From a virus, in the IMG/VR virus record IMGVR_UViG_3300035670_008251, positions 1 through 38,416 of that record: 38,416 nt of DNA; one strand, given 5' to 3'. The translations under genes were made by a program, and so were the position numbers. Positions 7,204-14,504 of this stretch are shown one piece after another. The notes under the pieces are model-generated. The model had not been told where the DNA came from and searched no databases. It saw nothing but the letters and a program-made list of their open reading frames with translations. Position 1 is the stretch's first letter. Every line of letters starts with the position of its first letter.

Positions 7204-8643
7204 ATGAAAAGTTTAGACGATATTAAATATATCAACAGCGAAGAAGAGTTTGATCAAGCATTAGAATTAATGCAACAAAGTAATTTTTTAATTAATTTAG
7301 AAGGAAAAGCTTTCGTTTTAGTTGTTGAAAATAATGGTAAAATTATTTTGACAGAGCCTCAAAGTTTTAAATTGCTTTATAAATATTTAAAATATACAAC
7401 CCCAATAATTAATACAACAAGATTTCTTACAAAATATGTTTCTTATGAATTTCTTGAGTCTCCAAAAACAAAAAGATTAAATGAATTAGTTTTTGATCCA
7501 AAACTTCCCCCTGGTGTAAATGGTAATAAATATAATATGTGGTCTGGTTTTAAATATAAACCAAAATGGGGAGAAACAAATCTATTTCATTATCTTATTG
7601 ATGTTAATTGTAATGGGGATGCAGAGGCAGCAGAATACTTTTTAAAATACTGTGCTTTAGCTGTTCAAAAACCTTGGGTAAACCCAAGAACTGCTATTGC
7701 TATTATTGGAGATCAAGGTTCAGGAAAGGGAACTTTAATAAACGATACAATACTTAAATTAACTGAAAACTCTGTATCACTAAAAGACTTAAAGCCAATA
7801 ACTGGAGAATTTAATAATATTCTAAAAGATGCTTTTTTTGTTTGTTTAGATGAGTGTTCTTTTGGTGGAGATATAAAAGAAGCTAATTTACTTAAAACTT
7901 TTATAAGTGAAGATAGAAGATTAATTAATGAAAAATATAAAGGTTTATACACTGTAGACTCTTACACAAAAACATTTATATTATCTAACAACGATTATAT
8001 TGTTAATGTTGAAGAAACTGATCGTAGATATGTAGTTTTAAGAGCTAACAATAAATTAAGAGGTAAATTTAAATGGTTTGCCAATTATCAAAAATGGCTC
8101 AATAATGGTGGATATGAAGCAATTATGAATTATCTTCTTTATCAAGTTGATATAACTGATTTTAATCCATTAGATATACCAAAAACAGAAGAAAAAGTAG
8201 AACTTCAGCTAAGGTCAGCAGATTTACCAACAAAATTTATTCGTGAATTATTAGAGGGCATGATTAATTTTAGTGATGATATGTATAAAAACAATAGATT
8301 ATATAAAAAACCTTTATATGAAATATTTGTAGATTATTGTAAAAGGTATCATCCAAAAGCATATATACCTTCAATACACGATTTAAATAAAGTTATGACT
8401 AAAGCTTTTCAATATGATAATGATAGACCAGGTTGGAGACAATCATGGAAAGATAGGGAAGGTTATTATTATTTAATGCCAAGTATTGAGGATTATCAAG
8501 AAAAGTTTGCTAAAAATATTGTTGGTGTAGATGACTATAAAAAAATATTTACTAACCAAAAAAAGGAAATTAAAGTAGTTGAACAAGAACAAGTTGAAGA
8601 AGTTATTGAAGATATTTTTTATAAAGATAAAAAGGCAAATTAA
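7204..8643 (+). CDS. DUF5906-type replicative helicase (SF3/D5-like ATPase)
   Basis: 479 residues. It carries a Walker A loop GDQGSGKGT at 169-177, a Walker B strand FFVCLDEC at 211-218, a sensor-1 strand FILSNND at 258-264 and an arginine-finger-like ETDRRYVVL at 271-279. These motifs and their spacing match the virus-type helicase family represented by PF19263 (DUF5906) and the D5/SF3 helicases, hexameric enzymes that unwind DNA at phage and plasmid origins. The N-terminal 110 residues show no primase catalytic motif, so this is probably helicase only. First gene of a rightward operon, next to a repeat-rich intergenic region. Function in replication is well supported. The exact family is from memory. 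Confidence 0.85.
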   Translation: MKSLDDIKYINSEEEFDQALELMQQSNFLINLEGKAFVLVVENNGKIILTEPQSFKLLYKYLKYTTPIINTTRFLTKYVSYEFLESPKTKRLNELVFDPKLPPGVNGNKYNMWSGFKYKPKWGETNLFHYLIDVNCNGDAEAAEYFLKYCALAVQKPWVNPRTAIAIIGDQGSGKGTLINDTILKLTENSVSLKDLKPITGEFNNILKDAFFVCLDECSFGGDIKEANLLKTFISEDRRLINEKYKGLYTVDSYTKTFILSNNDYIVNVEETDRRYVVLRANNKLRGKFKWFANYQKWLNNGGYEAIMNYLLYQVDITDFNPLDIPKTEEKVELQLRSADLPTKFIRELLEGMINFSDDMYKNNRLYKKPLYEIFVDYCKRYHPKAYIPSIHDLNKVMTKAFQYDNDRPGWRQSWKDREGYYYLMPSIEDYQEKFAKNIVGVDDYKKIFTNQKKEIKVVEQEQVEEVIEDIFYKDKKAN

Positions 8644-9023
8644 TGTATTTTGAAGATACTATACATGAAAAAAAATATCTCAAAGAAGATATTGAATATT
8701 GTCTTAATACAATTAAAAAATATGGAACAAGAACATTAGCTCAAGATAAATTTGTTTTTGATAAATATTATTTAAGATTAAGAGATGATGCTATTGAAGT
8801 TTTTTATAAAGATGATAATTTACCTTTAGCTGACAGTATTCAAAGACAAAAAATAATATGGTTTTATAATGTAGAAAAAAAACCTACTAATATAAATTTC
8901 TTTTTAAGTAATCCAGATTTAGCTGATAATATGGTTAGATTTTTTAATTCAATTAAACTTGAAAAAAAATTAGACAAATTATTAAATAGTAACAAAGAAT
9001 TCAAAAAAACTTTAAAAGTTTGA
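8643..9023 (+). CDS. hypothetical protein coupled to helicase
   Basis: 126 residues, helical and charged, beginning MYFEDTIHEKKYLKED and ending LNSNKEFKKTLKV. The start overlaps the helicase stop (TAATG), so translation is coupled and a partner role in replication (loader, accessory subunit) is plausible. No motif recognised. Confidence 0.65.
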   Translation: MYFEDTIHEKKYLKEDIEYCLNTIKKYGTRTLAQDKFVFDKYYLRLRDDAIEVFYKDDNLPLADSIQRQKIIWFYNVEKKPTNINFFLSNPDLADNMVRFFNSIKLEKKLDKLLNSNKEFKKTLKV

Positions 9024-9047
9024 CTTTTGATTTTCAATCTTTATAAG
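9020..9047 (+). promoter_or_regulatory. promoter of zinc-ribbon membrane gene
   Basis: TTGACT, 16-bp spacer, TATAAG. The spacer TTTGATTTTCAATCTT is almost the same as that of the promoter at 9464-9491. Confidence 0.6.
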
Positions 9048-9075
9048 TAATTTATAACTTATTAAGGAGATTGTT

Positions 9076-9423
9076 ATGAAAAATATATGTGGTAATTGTG
9101 GGAGTTTAGATACTGACAAAAATAAAACAGAAGGAAGTAATAGAGGAGATTGGTTTTTAATTATCTGTTTATTAGTTTTTGCTTCTTGGTTTTTTATTCA
9201 TCCATTCTTTGCTATTTTTATTTTTATTGTTGGAATAGTGATTGTGGCTTTATTGAAACCAAGAAGAAGTTTTGTTAAATGTTCTTGCTGTAATGCTGAA
9301 AATTCTTTTATTGGAATTGATACACCAAAAGGAAAAGAATTAATAGATAAATATCATAAAGATATAGAAAAAAAAGAAATACCAACAGTAATAAAAAAAC
9401 AAACTTGGCATGGTTTATGGTAA
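9076..9423 (+). CDS. zinc-ribbon membrane protein (LITAF-like layout)
   Basis: 115 residues. The N-terminus has CGNCGS (Cys5, Cys8), followed by a long hydrophobic segment at about 28-60 (WFLIICLLVFASWFFIHPF and beyond) and then CSCC at about 73-76. Paired Cys motifs flanking a membrane-inserted hairpin recall LITAF-type zinc domains, which sit on the cytoplasmic face of a membrane. Own promoter, ribosome site TTAAGGAGATTGTT, and terminator. Function in the phage is unknown. It might act at the membrane in superinfection or host takeover (inference). Confidence 0.65.
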   Translation: MKNICGNCGSLDTDKNKTEGSNRGDWFLIICLLVFASWFFIHPFFAIFIFIVGIVIVALLKPRRSFVKCSCCNAENSFIGIDTPKGKELIDKYHKDIEKKEIPTVIKKQTWHGLW

Positions 9424-9428
9424 ATTAA

Positions 9429-9449
9429 AAAACCCCCGTTTGGGGGTTT
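9429..9449. terminator. bidirectional terminator
   Basis: AAACCCCC-gttt-GGGGGTTT followed by T-rich DNA on both sides. The stem-loop is identical to that at 10152-10171. Confidence 0.75.
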
Positions 9450-9463
9450 AGTTTTATTTATAG

Positions 9464-9491
9464 TTGACTTTTTATTTTCAATCCCTATAAG
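9464..9491 (+). promoter_or_regulatory. promoter of gene 9517-10149
   Basis: TTGACT, 16-bp spacer (TTTTATTTTCAATCCC), TATAAG. A copy of the promoter at 9020-9047. Confidence 0.65.
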
Positions 9492-9516
9492 ATAAATAAA
9501 CTATTAGGAGATTATT

Positions 9517-10149
9517 ATGTTAGATATTAGTTTAATTAAAAAAACTTTTTTTGAAAATGGAGATGTTATTTTTGAGTCAAATAAACAAAAGATTTATCAA
9601 ATTGAAAACTTGTTTTTAAAAGAATTAAAAGATAAAAAATATTTTGAGGTTTATAAAAATTTAGAATTATTATTTATTATTATTGATAAAGAGCAAACTG
9701 TTTATGCTAATGAATCAATCTTAGATAATTTTTTTAATATTCTAAAAAATAAACAACAACAAAAAATGTTTAAAGATAACATGAAAAAATGGAGAAAAGA
9801 AGGTATAAAAAATGATTTTATGAATGAAAGAGAAAAAGAATTGTTATTAAAAATGAGAGAAATTTTAAAAGCAAAAAATCAAAAAACTAAAATTATAAAA
9901 GAATTAGACTTAATTATGAGAACTATTTTTAATAAAAGAATGATTAAAGAAATTGAATTAAATGAAGCTGAAGCTAAAAGAAAAAAAGATGCTCAAAAAA
10001 CATTTAGGGATATAGAAAGAATGGTTGGATCTCAATCTTCTAAATATCCAAACGATACCAACATAGAAAATAAAGACCCTGAAGAAATTATGGATATATT
10101 AAACGAACTTGATCATATGTTTGAAAATAGTGAAGAGAATGAAAATTAA
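9517..10149 (+). CDS. charged coiled-coil protein, unknown
   Basis: 210 residues, extremely rich in Lys, Glu, Asn and Ile, predicted mostly helical with a coiled-coil stretch at about 95-170 (NEREKELLLKMREILKAK) and an acidic C-terminus. It has its own promoter and a strong ribosome site (TTAGGAGATTATT). It ends against the relaxase gene, the two being convergent and separated by a shared terminator. No family recognised. A replication or relaxosome accessory role is possible from position only. Confidence 0.6.
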   Translation: MLDISLIKKTFFENGDVIFESNKQKIYQIENLFLKELKDKKYFEVYKNLELLFIIIDKEQTVYANESILDNFFNILKNKQQQKMFKDNMKKWRKEGIKNDFMNEREKELLLKMREILKAKNQKTKIIKELDLIMRTIFNKRMIKEIELNEAEAKRKKDAQKTFRDIERMVGSQSSKYPNDTNIENKDPEEIMDILNELDHMFENSEENEN

Positions 10150-10151
10150 AA

Positions 10152-10171
10152 AAACCCCCGTTTGGGGGTTT
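10152..10171. terminator. bidirectional terminator between convergent genes
   Basis: AAACCCCC-gttt-GGGGGTTT between gene 9517-10149 and the end of the relaxase gene. T-tracts occur on both strands. Confidence 0.8.
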
Positions 10172-10176
10172 AATTT

Positions 10177-12339
10177 TTAGATAGTATTATCTTGATTGTT
10201 TTGATTTTTGAGCCTCTTTTCTTCTTCCTTAATTTGCTCTCCAAGTTGTTGAATCATTAAATTAATTTTGGCCTTTTCTTCTTCGCTAACATCTGGGTCA
10301 GTCAATTTATTTTGTAATAAACCTAATTCCATTTTCATAGAATCTAAACTTGTATGATCTGGAAGTTTAACATTAAAAGTTTTTTCATGTTTAGTTATAT
10401 CGTGATTAAAAATATCAGCAATAAGAGTAATGTTTTCTTTATCTCCTTTTGTTTTTTCAATATTAATTTTATAAATAACACCATTAACATTATTTAGATT
10501 ATTAAAGAAATATTTATCAATATTTTTACTTTCTTTATAAATATCTTCTCTATTAAAATTAGGTTTCCATTGACGAGTTTTTCCATCATAGTCAACAAGA
10601 TTTTTTGATTTAATAACCTTTAAAAGTTTATCAGCTTTTATGCCAGTATATTGTTCTTGCTCATATAGTTTTGCTTCTAAATGAGACATATTTACAGCAC
10701 CCTTTTTAGTAGCTTGAATGATATAAAACTTTTCTGGATTAATGTAATTTCTTTTTATGAATTTAGTCATATTAACTTCATCAACATTCATTTTGATTGA
10801 TTCAATATAATTTTGAGTAAGTCCAACTTTTTCAGCATCCTTTTGCCATTCTTTAAATAACTCAAAGCTGTCCCATTCTTGTTTTCTTTCCCTGGTGCTT
10901 AGTGATATAAGTTTTTTAATTTTATAAGAACTGTTATCGCCAGCAAGATGATTAATCTTGTTTGCTCTTCTGCTAAACATTTCTCTTTGTTCTTTAGTAA
11001 TACCAACCACAGAAAAAGAATTAACATATTCTCCTTTTTTGCTATCTTCATTCTCTAAAAACTCTTTTGAAAATTCAGTGGTAAATCCTAATTTTTCTCT
11101 CAAGCCGTTAGCTAATTCTTTTCTAAAAAATGCTCCAATTTTCTTTTGTTCATCTGTTAATAATTTAGTATCAACAGCAATCCATTTTCCATTATCGTCC
11201 AATGCTTTTTTCATAATAAGTATATGAGTATGAAGTTGAGGGTCGGGTCTTTCTCCATCAACTGGTCTTGAAGTATTATGGTCGTAAGCTAACATTACTG
11301 GCTTAACTGATATTTGTTTTCTTGCTAATTTAGAACCTCTTATTTTTTCTTTAATTTCAGTATCTAACTTAATAGGATTTTTTGTTTCATCAACAGGAAT
11401 ACCATTAAAAACATTTTCAAAAGATTGTTTGATAGCGTTAGGAATAGTTTCTTGTTTTCCATCCCAAATTCTTGAAAAATGATTATAGACATCTTTCATA
11501 TCTTGCTTATCAATTCTTTTAGAATTAATTAATGTTTCTTCAATTTTTTTAGAAGTATTTATAATAGCTTCTTTATATATTTGATCATAAATATTTTTGT
11601 TTTGCTTATCAAATATTGATAATAAAGTAAAATCTTTTGGAGCAGAAAGACAAGCATCAGTTCCAAGATTTTTTTCTGGATCTTTAAAGTATCTTTCTCT
11701 AATAGTTTTCTTTTCTTTATCTGTTAATTTATGTTTAGTTTTTTCATCAGTAATAACAAAATTTTGGTCTAAAAGTTTTTTAGATTTATTAATAGCTGAG
11801 TTTAAATAAATATAATTTCCATTCCAATTAATCTCTAAATAATTAAATATTTTTTGGATATCTTTTTCATCATATTGTCTTTTAACTAAATACTTTTCTT
11901 TGATATTTAATTTATCTTCTTTTGATAATTTAATTTTAATTTCTTTAGCATCAATTGGAGCATTTTCTTCAAAATCTTTTTTAGATTTAATAAGAGCATC
12001 TTTTAATTTTTCTTTATCTCCATCCCAATTAATTTCTAAATATTCAAAGATTTTTTTAATATCTTTTTCTTTTAATTTTTTATTTTCAGTTACTTCAAAA
12101 AGTTTCTTATTGGTAATAGGATGATAACCTTTAGATAATCTCTCCAATCCATTTTCTGGAATATCAGTTTTACTTTCGTATCTTCCAGTCATTAGCTGTA
12201 ATGATTCGTCCATAGAACCACTTCCTAAAAAGTATGTATTAACAGAATCTTCCTTATGATATTCTTTAGAATTTTCTTTTACCTTCTTGCCATCATTCTT
12301 ATGATAATTGGCACTTCTTATTTTTGATATAGTTAGCAT
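10177..12339 (-). CDS. MobF/TrwC-type relaxase with three inserted repeat modules
   Basis: 720 residues from the ATG at 12339, chosen because AAGGAGAAGAAA precedes it and the protein then begins MLTISKIRSANY as relaxases of this family do. Family signature: LSAPKDFTLLSIF at about 231-243, then HNTSR (354-358) and DPQLHTHILIM (366-376) carrying the metal-binding histidine triad, then GKWIAVDTKLLTDEQ and FSVVGITKEQREMFSRR. N-terminal tyrosines (residues 12, 27, 36) are candidate nucleophiles that would join to the nicked strand. No RecD-type helicase motifs follow, so this is a short relaxase. Three copies of a roughly 60-residue module (W-D/N-G core) interrupt the catalytic domain. Its role is plasmid mobilisation or rolling-circle-type initiation (inference). 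Confidence 0.85.
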   Translation of the reverse strand: MLTISKIRSANYHKNDGKKVKENSKEYHKEDSVNTYFLGSGSMDESLQLMTGRYESKTDIPENGLERLSKGYHPITNKKLFEVTENKKLKEKDIKKIFEYLEINWDGDKEKLKDALIKSKKDFEENAPIDAKEIKIKLSKEDKLNIKEKYLVKRQYDEKDIQKIFNYLEINWNGNYIYLNSAINKSKKLLDQNFVITDEKTKHKLTDKEKKTIRERYFKDPEKNLGTDACLSAPKDFTLLSIFDKQNKNIYDQIYKEAIINTSKKIEETLINSKRIDKQDMKDVYNHFSRIWDGKQETIPNAIKQSFENVFNGIPVDETKNPIKLDTEIKEKIRGSKLARKQISVKPVMLAYDHNTSRPVDGERPDPQLHTHILIMKKALDDNGKWIAVDTKLLTDEQKKIGAFFRKELANGLREKLGFTTEFSKEFLENEDSKKGEYVNSFSVVGITKEQREMFSRRANKINHLAGDNSSYKIKKLISLSTRERKQEWDSFELFKEWQKDAEKVGLTQNYIESIKMNVDEVNMTKFIKRNYINPEKFYIIQATKKGAVNMSHLEAKLYEQEQYTGIKADKLLKVIKSKNLVDYDGKTRQWKPNFNREDIYKESKNIDKYFFNNLNNVNGVIYKINIEKTKGDKENITLIADIFNHDITKHEKTFNVKLPDHTSLDSMKMELGLLQNKLTDPDVSEEEKAKINLMIQQLGEQIKEEEKRLKNQNNQDNTI
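11326..11502 (-). repeat. relaxase insert module, copy 3
   Basis: Encodes residues 280-338, DMKDVYNHFSRIWDG ... NAIKQSFENVFNG. The most diverged copy. It lies just before the histidine-triad segment. Confidence 0.6.
11686..11862 (-). repeat. relaxase insert module, copy 2
   Basis: Encodes residues 160-218, DIQKIFNYLEINWNG ... AINKSKKLLDQN. Directly precedes the LSAPKDF segment. Confidence 0.7.
11881..12063 (-). repeat. relaxase insert module, copy 1
   Basis: Encodes residues 93-153, DIKKIFEYLEINWDG ... ALIKSKKDFEEN. Eleven of the first fifteen residues are identical to copy 2. Confidence 0.7.
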
Positions 12340-12371
12340 TTTCTTCTCCTTAGTGTATTTTGCTTTACCAT

Positions 12372-12389
12372 TACCCAAGCAATTGGGTA
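12372..12389. repeat. inverted repeat, candidate oriT element
   Basis: Perfect 7-bp inverted repeat TACCCAA-gcaa-TTGGGTA, 33 bases before the relaxase start and followed by a G run. A small inverted repeat next to the relaxase gene is the usual position of a relaxase recognition hairpin. No nick site can be assigned. Confidence 0.4.
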
Positions 12390-12428
12390 GTAAGGTATGG
12401 GGGGGATTTTTCTTCCGTCCTTACAAAT

Positions 12429-12457
12429 AATTAAAGCAAATCAAAAAAAGAAGTCAA
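12429..12457 (-). promoter_or_regulatory. possible relaxase promoter
   Basis: TTGACT with a 17-bp spacer and a poor -10 (TTAATT). The weak -10 fits a tightly controlled gene. Uncertain. Confidence 0.35.
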
Positions 12458-12515
12458 ATATTTTGCTATATTTTTTAATTGGTCTTTATAAACTCAATAA
12501 AATTAGGGGTCGTTT

Positions 12516-12571
12516 TTGGGTAGTATATTTATAGTTTTTGGGTAGTATGCAGTAAATGGGTAGTATATTTA
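12516..12571 (+). repeat. iteron-like direct repeats TGGGTAGTA
   Basis: Copies at 12517-12525, 12539-12547 and 12557-12565, with starts 22 and 18 bases apart. Two extend to TGGGTAGTATATTTA. A fourth TGGGTAGTA is at 12384-12392 inside the inverted repeat by the relaxase start. The 386-base gap between 12339 and 12726 holds no gene. It contains these repeats, a possible relaxase promoter and, at its right end, the promoter of the GIY-YIG gene. Confidence 0.6.
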
Positions 12572-12690
12572 CACTTTTTTGATATTATATTGATTTTTTC
12601 AATAGTCAAATTGGTGTTATTTCAGCTATATATTAGGTAAAAATGTTACTCTTACAAAAAAAAGTGTACATAGTAACGGGGTAAGATTTA

Positions 12691-12718
12691 TTGCCAATTT
12701 TCTAATTTACAATATAAT
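12691..12718 (+). promoter_or_regulatory. promoter of GIY-YIG gene, leaderless
   Basis: TTGCCA, 16-bp spacer ATTTTCTAATTTACAA, TATAAT. The -10 ends seven bases before the ATG. The spacer is the dispersed 12-bp motif. Confidence 0.7.
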
Positions 12719-12725
12719 CATTTTT

Positions 12726-13130
12726 ATGTGGTTATATAATAAAGAAGAATTAAAAGACGAAAATATTCCAACGGATGCTATTGGTTTTATCTATTTGATT
12801 ACCAATATGACTAATGGCAGGATGTATGTTGGAAAAAAACTTTTAACCAAAGCTGGAACAAAACAGGTCAATGGTAAGAAGAAAAAAATCAGGAAAGAAA
12901 GTGATTGGAGAGATTATTATTCATCAAGTCCTGAATTAAAAGCAGATGTAAGTTTACTGGGAAAAGACAAATTTAGAAGAGAGATTTTATACTTCTCTTT
13001 CTCGTTAGCTGTTCATAATTATCTTGAAGAAAAAGAACAATTTATGCGAGGAGTTTTAGAAAAAGACCTATACTATAACTCAAATATTAGAGCAAAAATA
13101 TTCAAGAAAAACATTATTGGGAAGATTTAA
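12726..13130 (+). CDS. GIY-YIG endonuclease
   Basis: 134 residues. The motif GFIYLITNMTNGRMYVGKK at 20-38 gives the GIY half (G20-F-I-Y23) and the YIG half (Y34-V-G36) of a GIY-YIG nuclease. A later glutamate in YLEEKEQFM is a candidate metal ligand. Small stand-alone enzymes of this type in phages are homing or Seg-like endonucleases, or act in packaging. It stands alone on the plus strand between the relaxase and the lysis block and overlaps the end of the convergent lipoprotein gene by 17 bases. Probably a mobile free-standing endonuclease. The promoter predicts a leaderless mRNA and no ribosome site is visible. Confidence 0.8.
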   Translation: MWLYNKEELKDENIPTDAIGFIYLITNMTNGRMYVGKKLLTKAGTKQVNGKKKKIRKESDWRDYYSSSPELKADVSLLGKDKFRREILYFSFSLAVHNYLEEKEQFMRGVLEKDLYYNSNIRAKIFKKNIIGKI

Positions 13131-13356
13131 TAAAGTCTTTTTTGGCTTTATTTTGATTTTTACACAGCTCAAAAATCTTCTTATTTTCAACAAATTTATT
13201 TAATATTTCTTCAAAACTTCCATCTTTTGGAATCAAATAATCTTCACAATCAAGCATAATTTCTGGTGCTGGACTGACAGATTTTTGATAAATAATTGGA
13301 GATTTAGAAGCACAACCCGCAATAAAAAAAATGATAATGGCAATTAGAATTTTCAT
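13114..13356 (-). CDS. outer-membrane spanin lipoprotein (Rz1/LysC-like)
   Basis: 80 residues from ATG 13356, which overlaps the previous stop as ATGA. The N-terminus MKILIAIIIFFIAGCASKS is a lipoprotein signal with lipobox IAGC. The mature part is short, Pro-containing, then LDCEDYLIPKDGSFEEIL ... FELCKNQNKAKKD. The two-cysteine pattern with a C-terminal helix matches the LysC group of Rz1-like o-spanins. It would sit in the outer membrane and bind the inner spanin across the periplasm to fuse membranes at lysis. The i-spanin candidate is at 14148-14504. Confidence 0.75.
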   Translation of the reverse strand: MKILIAIIIFFIAGCASKSPIIYQKSVSPAPEIMLDCEDYLIPKDGSFEEILNKFVENKKIFELCKNQNKAKKDFIKSSQ

Positions 13357-13556
13357 ATTTTCATTATCCAATTTTCTAATTTACAATCTTTTTTAGATAA
13401 CTTTCTTTCAAGTTTTCTTGCTTCCCATTTAGTTAAAATTATCTTTCTTACTTGTTTTTGAAAACTAATATCTTCACTATAAAATAAATCATAATATTGT
13501 GTATATCGTCTTTGGTCTTTTATCATTATGCTTATAAATTTATTTACATCTATCAT
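13353..13556 (-). CDS. hypothetical small basic protein
   Basis: 67 residues, strongly basic, begins MIDVNKFISIMIKDQRRY and contains KIILTKWEARKLERKLSKK, a likely amphipathic basic helix. Its C-terminus CKLENWIMKI is encoded by the dispersed motif that also ends gene 14501-14869. Coupled to the o-spanin by an ATGA overlap. Function unknown. Confidence 0.6.
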   Translation of the reverse strand: MIDVNKFISIMIKDQRRYTQYYDLFYSEDISFQKQVRKIILTKWEARKLERKLSKKDCKLENWIMKI

Positions 13557-13557
13557 T

Positions 13558-13776
13558 TTATTTTCTCAAATATTTTTGAAAATCAACCATTATATCTGTT
13601 TTACCTAAACACGGACTTTTTATAAAAGTTATTGTTGTAACTTCATTTTTTGGTAAACTATTTAATATCTCTTCGGTATATAAACTTAAATGATTACCAG
13701 TCCAAGGATAGATATTGTAAATAATTTTATTGAGTTTCAATTTTCTAATTGCCACTCTTCTTTGATGTGAGTTCAT
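13558..13776 (-). CDS. hypothetical small protein
   Basis: 72 residues, begins MNSHQRRVAIRKLKLNKIIY. The codons for VAIRKL are a copy of the dispersed motif. The start overlaps the stop of the upstream gene by four bases (ATGA). No recognisable domain. It lies in the lysis operon but nothing in its sequence (no signal, no membrane segment) shows a lysis role. Confidence 0.6.
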   Translation of the reverse strand: MNSHQRRVAIRKLKLNKIIYNIYPWTGNHLSLYTEEILNSLPKNEVTTITFIKSPCLGKTDIMVDFQKYLRK

Positions 13777-14096
13777 AATTTATTATCTCTCCAAACCTTA
13801 AAATATTTTAATTCTCTTGATCCCTTATTGCCTAAATAAACAGATTTTCCTTTGATTCTAAATTGTAATTTTGAACAATCTGCTGTCTGTTCTTTTATAA
13901 TTTCCCCATCTTTTAAAATCATATATTTCCAAATTAAATTATTTCTAAAATATTCTTTGGCTTCTTTATAAGACATTTTTCCATCTTCTTTTTTACCAAC
14001 CTCTTCAAATAAACCATCAATAACTTCTTGAATATTCCAGCTATATTCAATTTGATTTAATACTTTTTTAAATGGGTTGTATGTTTTCTTTTTCAT
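13773..14096 (-). CDS. hypothetical protein
   Basis: 107 residues, basic, begins MKKKTYNPFKKVLNQIEYSW. The second half looks like a small beta domain (LQFRIKGKSVYLGNKGSRELKYFKVW). Own promoter (14123-14151), ribosome site ATAAGGAGCAAATT. First of four overlapping genes ending with the o-spanin. No family recognised. Confidence 0.65.
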   Translation of the reverse strand: MKKKTYNPFKKVLNQIEYSWNIQEVIDGLFEEVGKKEDGKMSYKEAKEYFRNNLIWKYMILKDGEIIKEQTADCSKLQFRIKGKSVYLGNKGSRELKYFKVWRDNKL

Positions 14097-14122
14097 AATT
14101 TGCTCCTTATTTGTATTGATAA

Positions 14123-14151
14123 ATTGTAATGCAAATTAGAAAATTCGTCAA
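14123..14151 (-). promoter_or_regulatory. promoter with motif in spacer
   Basis: TTGACG, 17-bp spacer AATTTTCTAATTTGCAT, TACAAT. The spacer carries an exact copy of the 12-bp dispersed motif, so a protein bound there would block RNA polymerase. Confidence 0.65.
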
Positions 14152-14504
14152 TGTATCTCCCCCAATATTTCCACAAACTTTGTATAATCTTCATCAGTTA
14201 ATTTACAATTTTTATACTCAATTTTAGTAACAATCTTTTCAACTTCTTTAATTTTATCTTTATAAATTGTTTTAATTTCAACATCTTTTTTGATAGATTT
14301 TTCAGCTAAATTATCAGTCAATTTTTTAATTTTAAGATTATTTTCTTCAATTATTTTTAATTGTTCTTGCTCCAATTTTAGATATTTTAGTTCAGCTTTA
14401 TCATATCCTATTGAATAGATTTTATAAACTAAAAGACTGGCAATTAGAAAAATCAATATATATTTTAGATAATTATTTTTGATTAAAGTGAGTATAAAAT
14501 TCAT
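14148..14504 (-). CDS. inner-membrane spanin (Rz-like)
   Basis: 118 residues from ATG 14504, which overlaps the previous stop as ATGA. A single N-terminal membrane anchor (YLKYILIFLIASLLVYKIY, about 12-30) is followed by a Lys/Glu-rich periplasmic coiled coil (about 35-90) and a C-terminal segment NCKLTDEDYTKFVEILGEI typical of Rz-like i-spanins. It would join the outer-membrane lipoprotein at 13114-13356 to disrupt the outer membrane. Unlike lambda Rz/Rz1, the partner is not embedded in this gene but lies about 0.8 kb further on. Confidence 0.8.
   Translation of the reverse strand: MNFILTLIKNNYLKYILIFLIASLLVYKIYSIGYDKAELKYLKLEQEQLKIIEENNLKIKKLTDNLAEKSIKKDVEIKTIYKDKIKEVEKIVTKIEYKNCKLTDEDYTKFVEILGEIH

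Noticed and set aside
9076-9423. Zinc-ribbon membrane gene as a holin
   Set aside because: It lies in the plus-strand early region with its own promoter and has Cys motifs not found in holins. The lysis block already has a holin.
10958-12124. Plus-strand reading frames opposite the relaxase
   Set aside because: They are mirror images of a well-supported coding gene with no ribosome sites and low-complexity translations.
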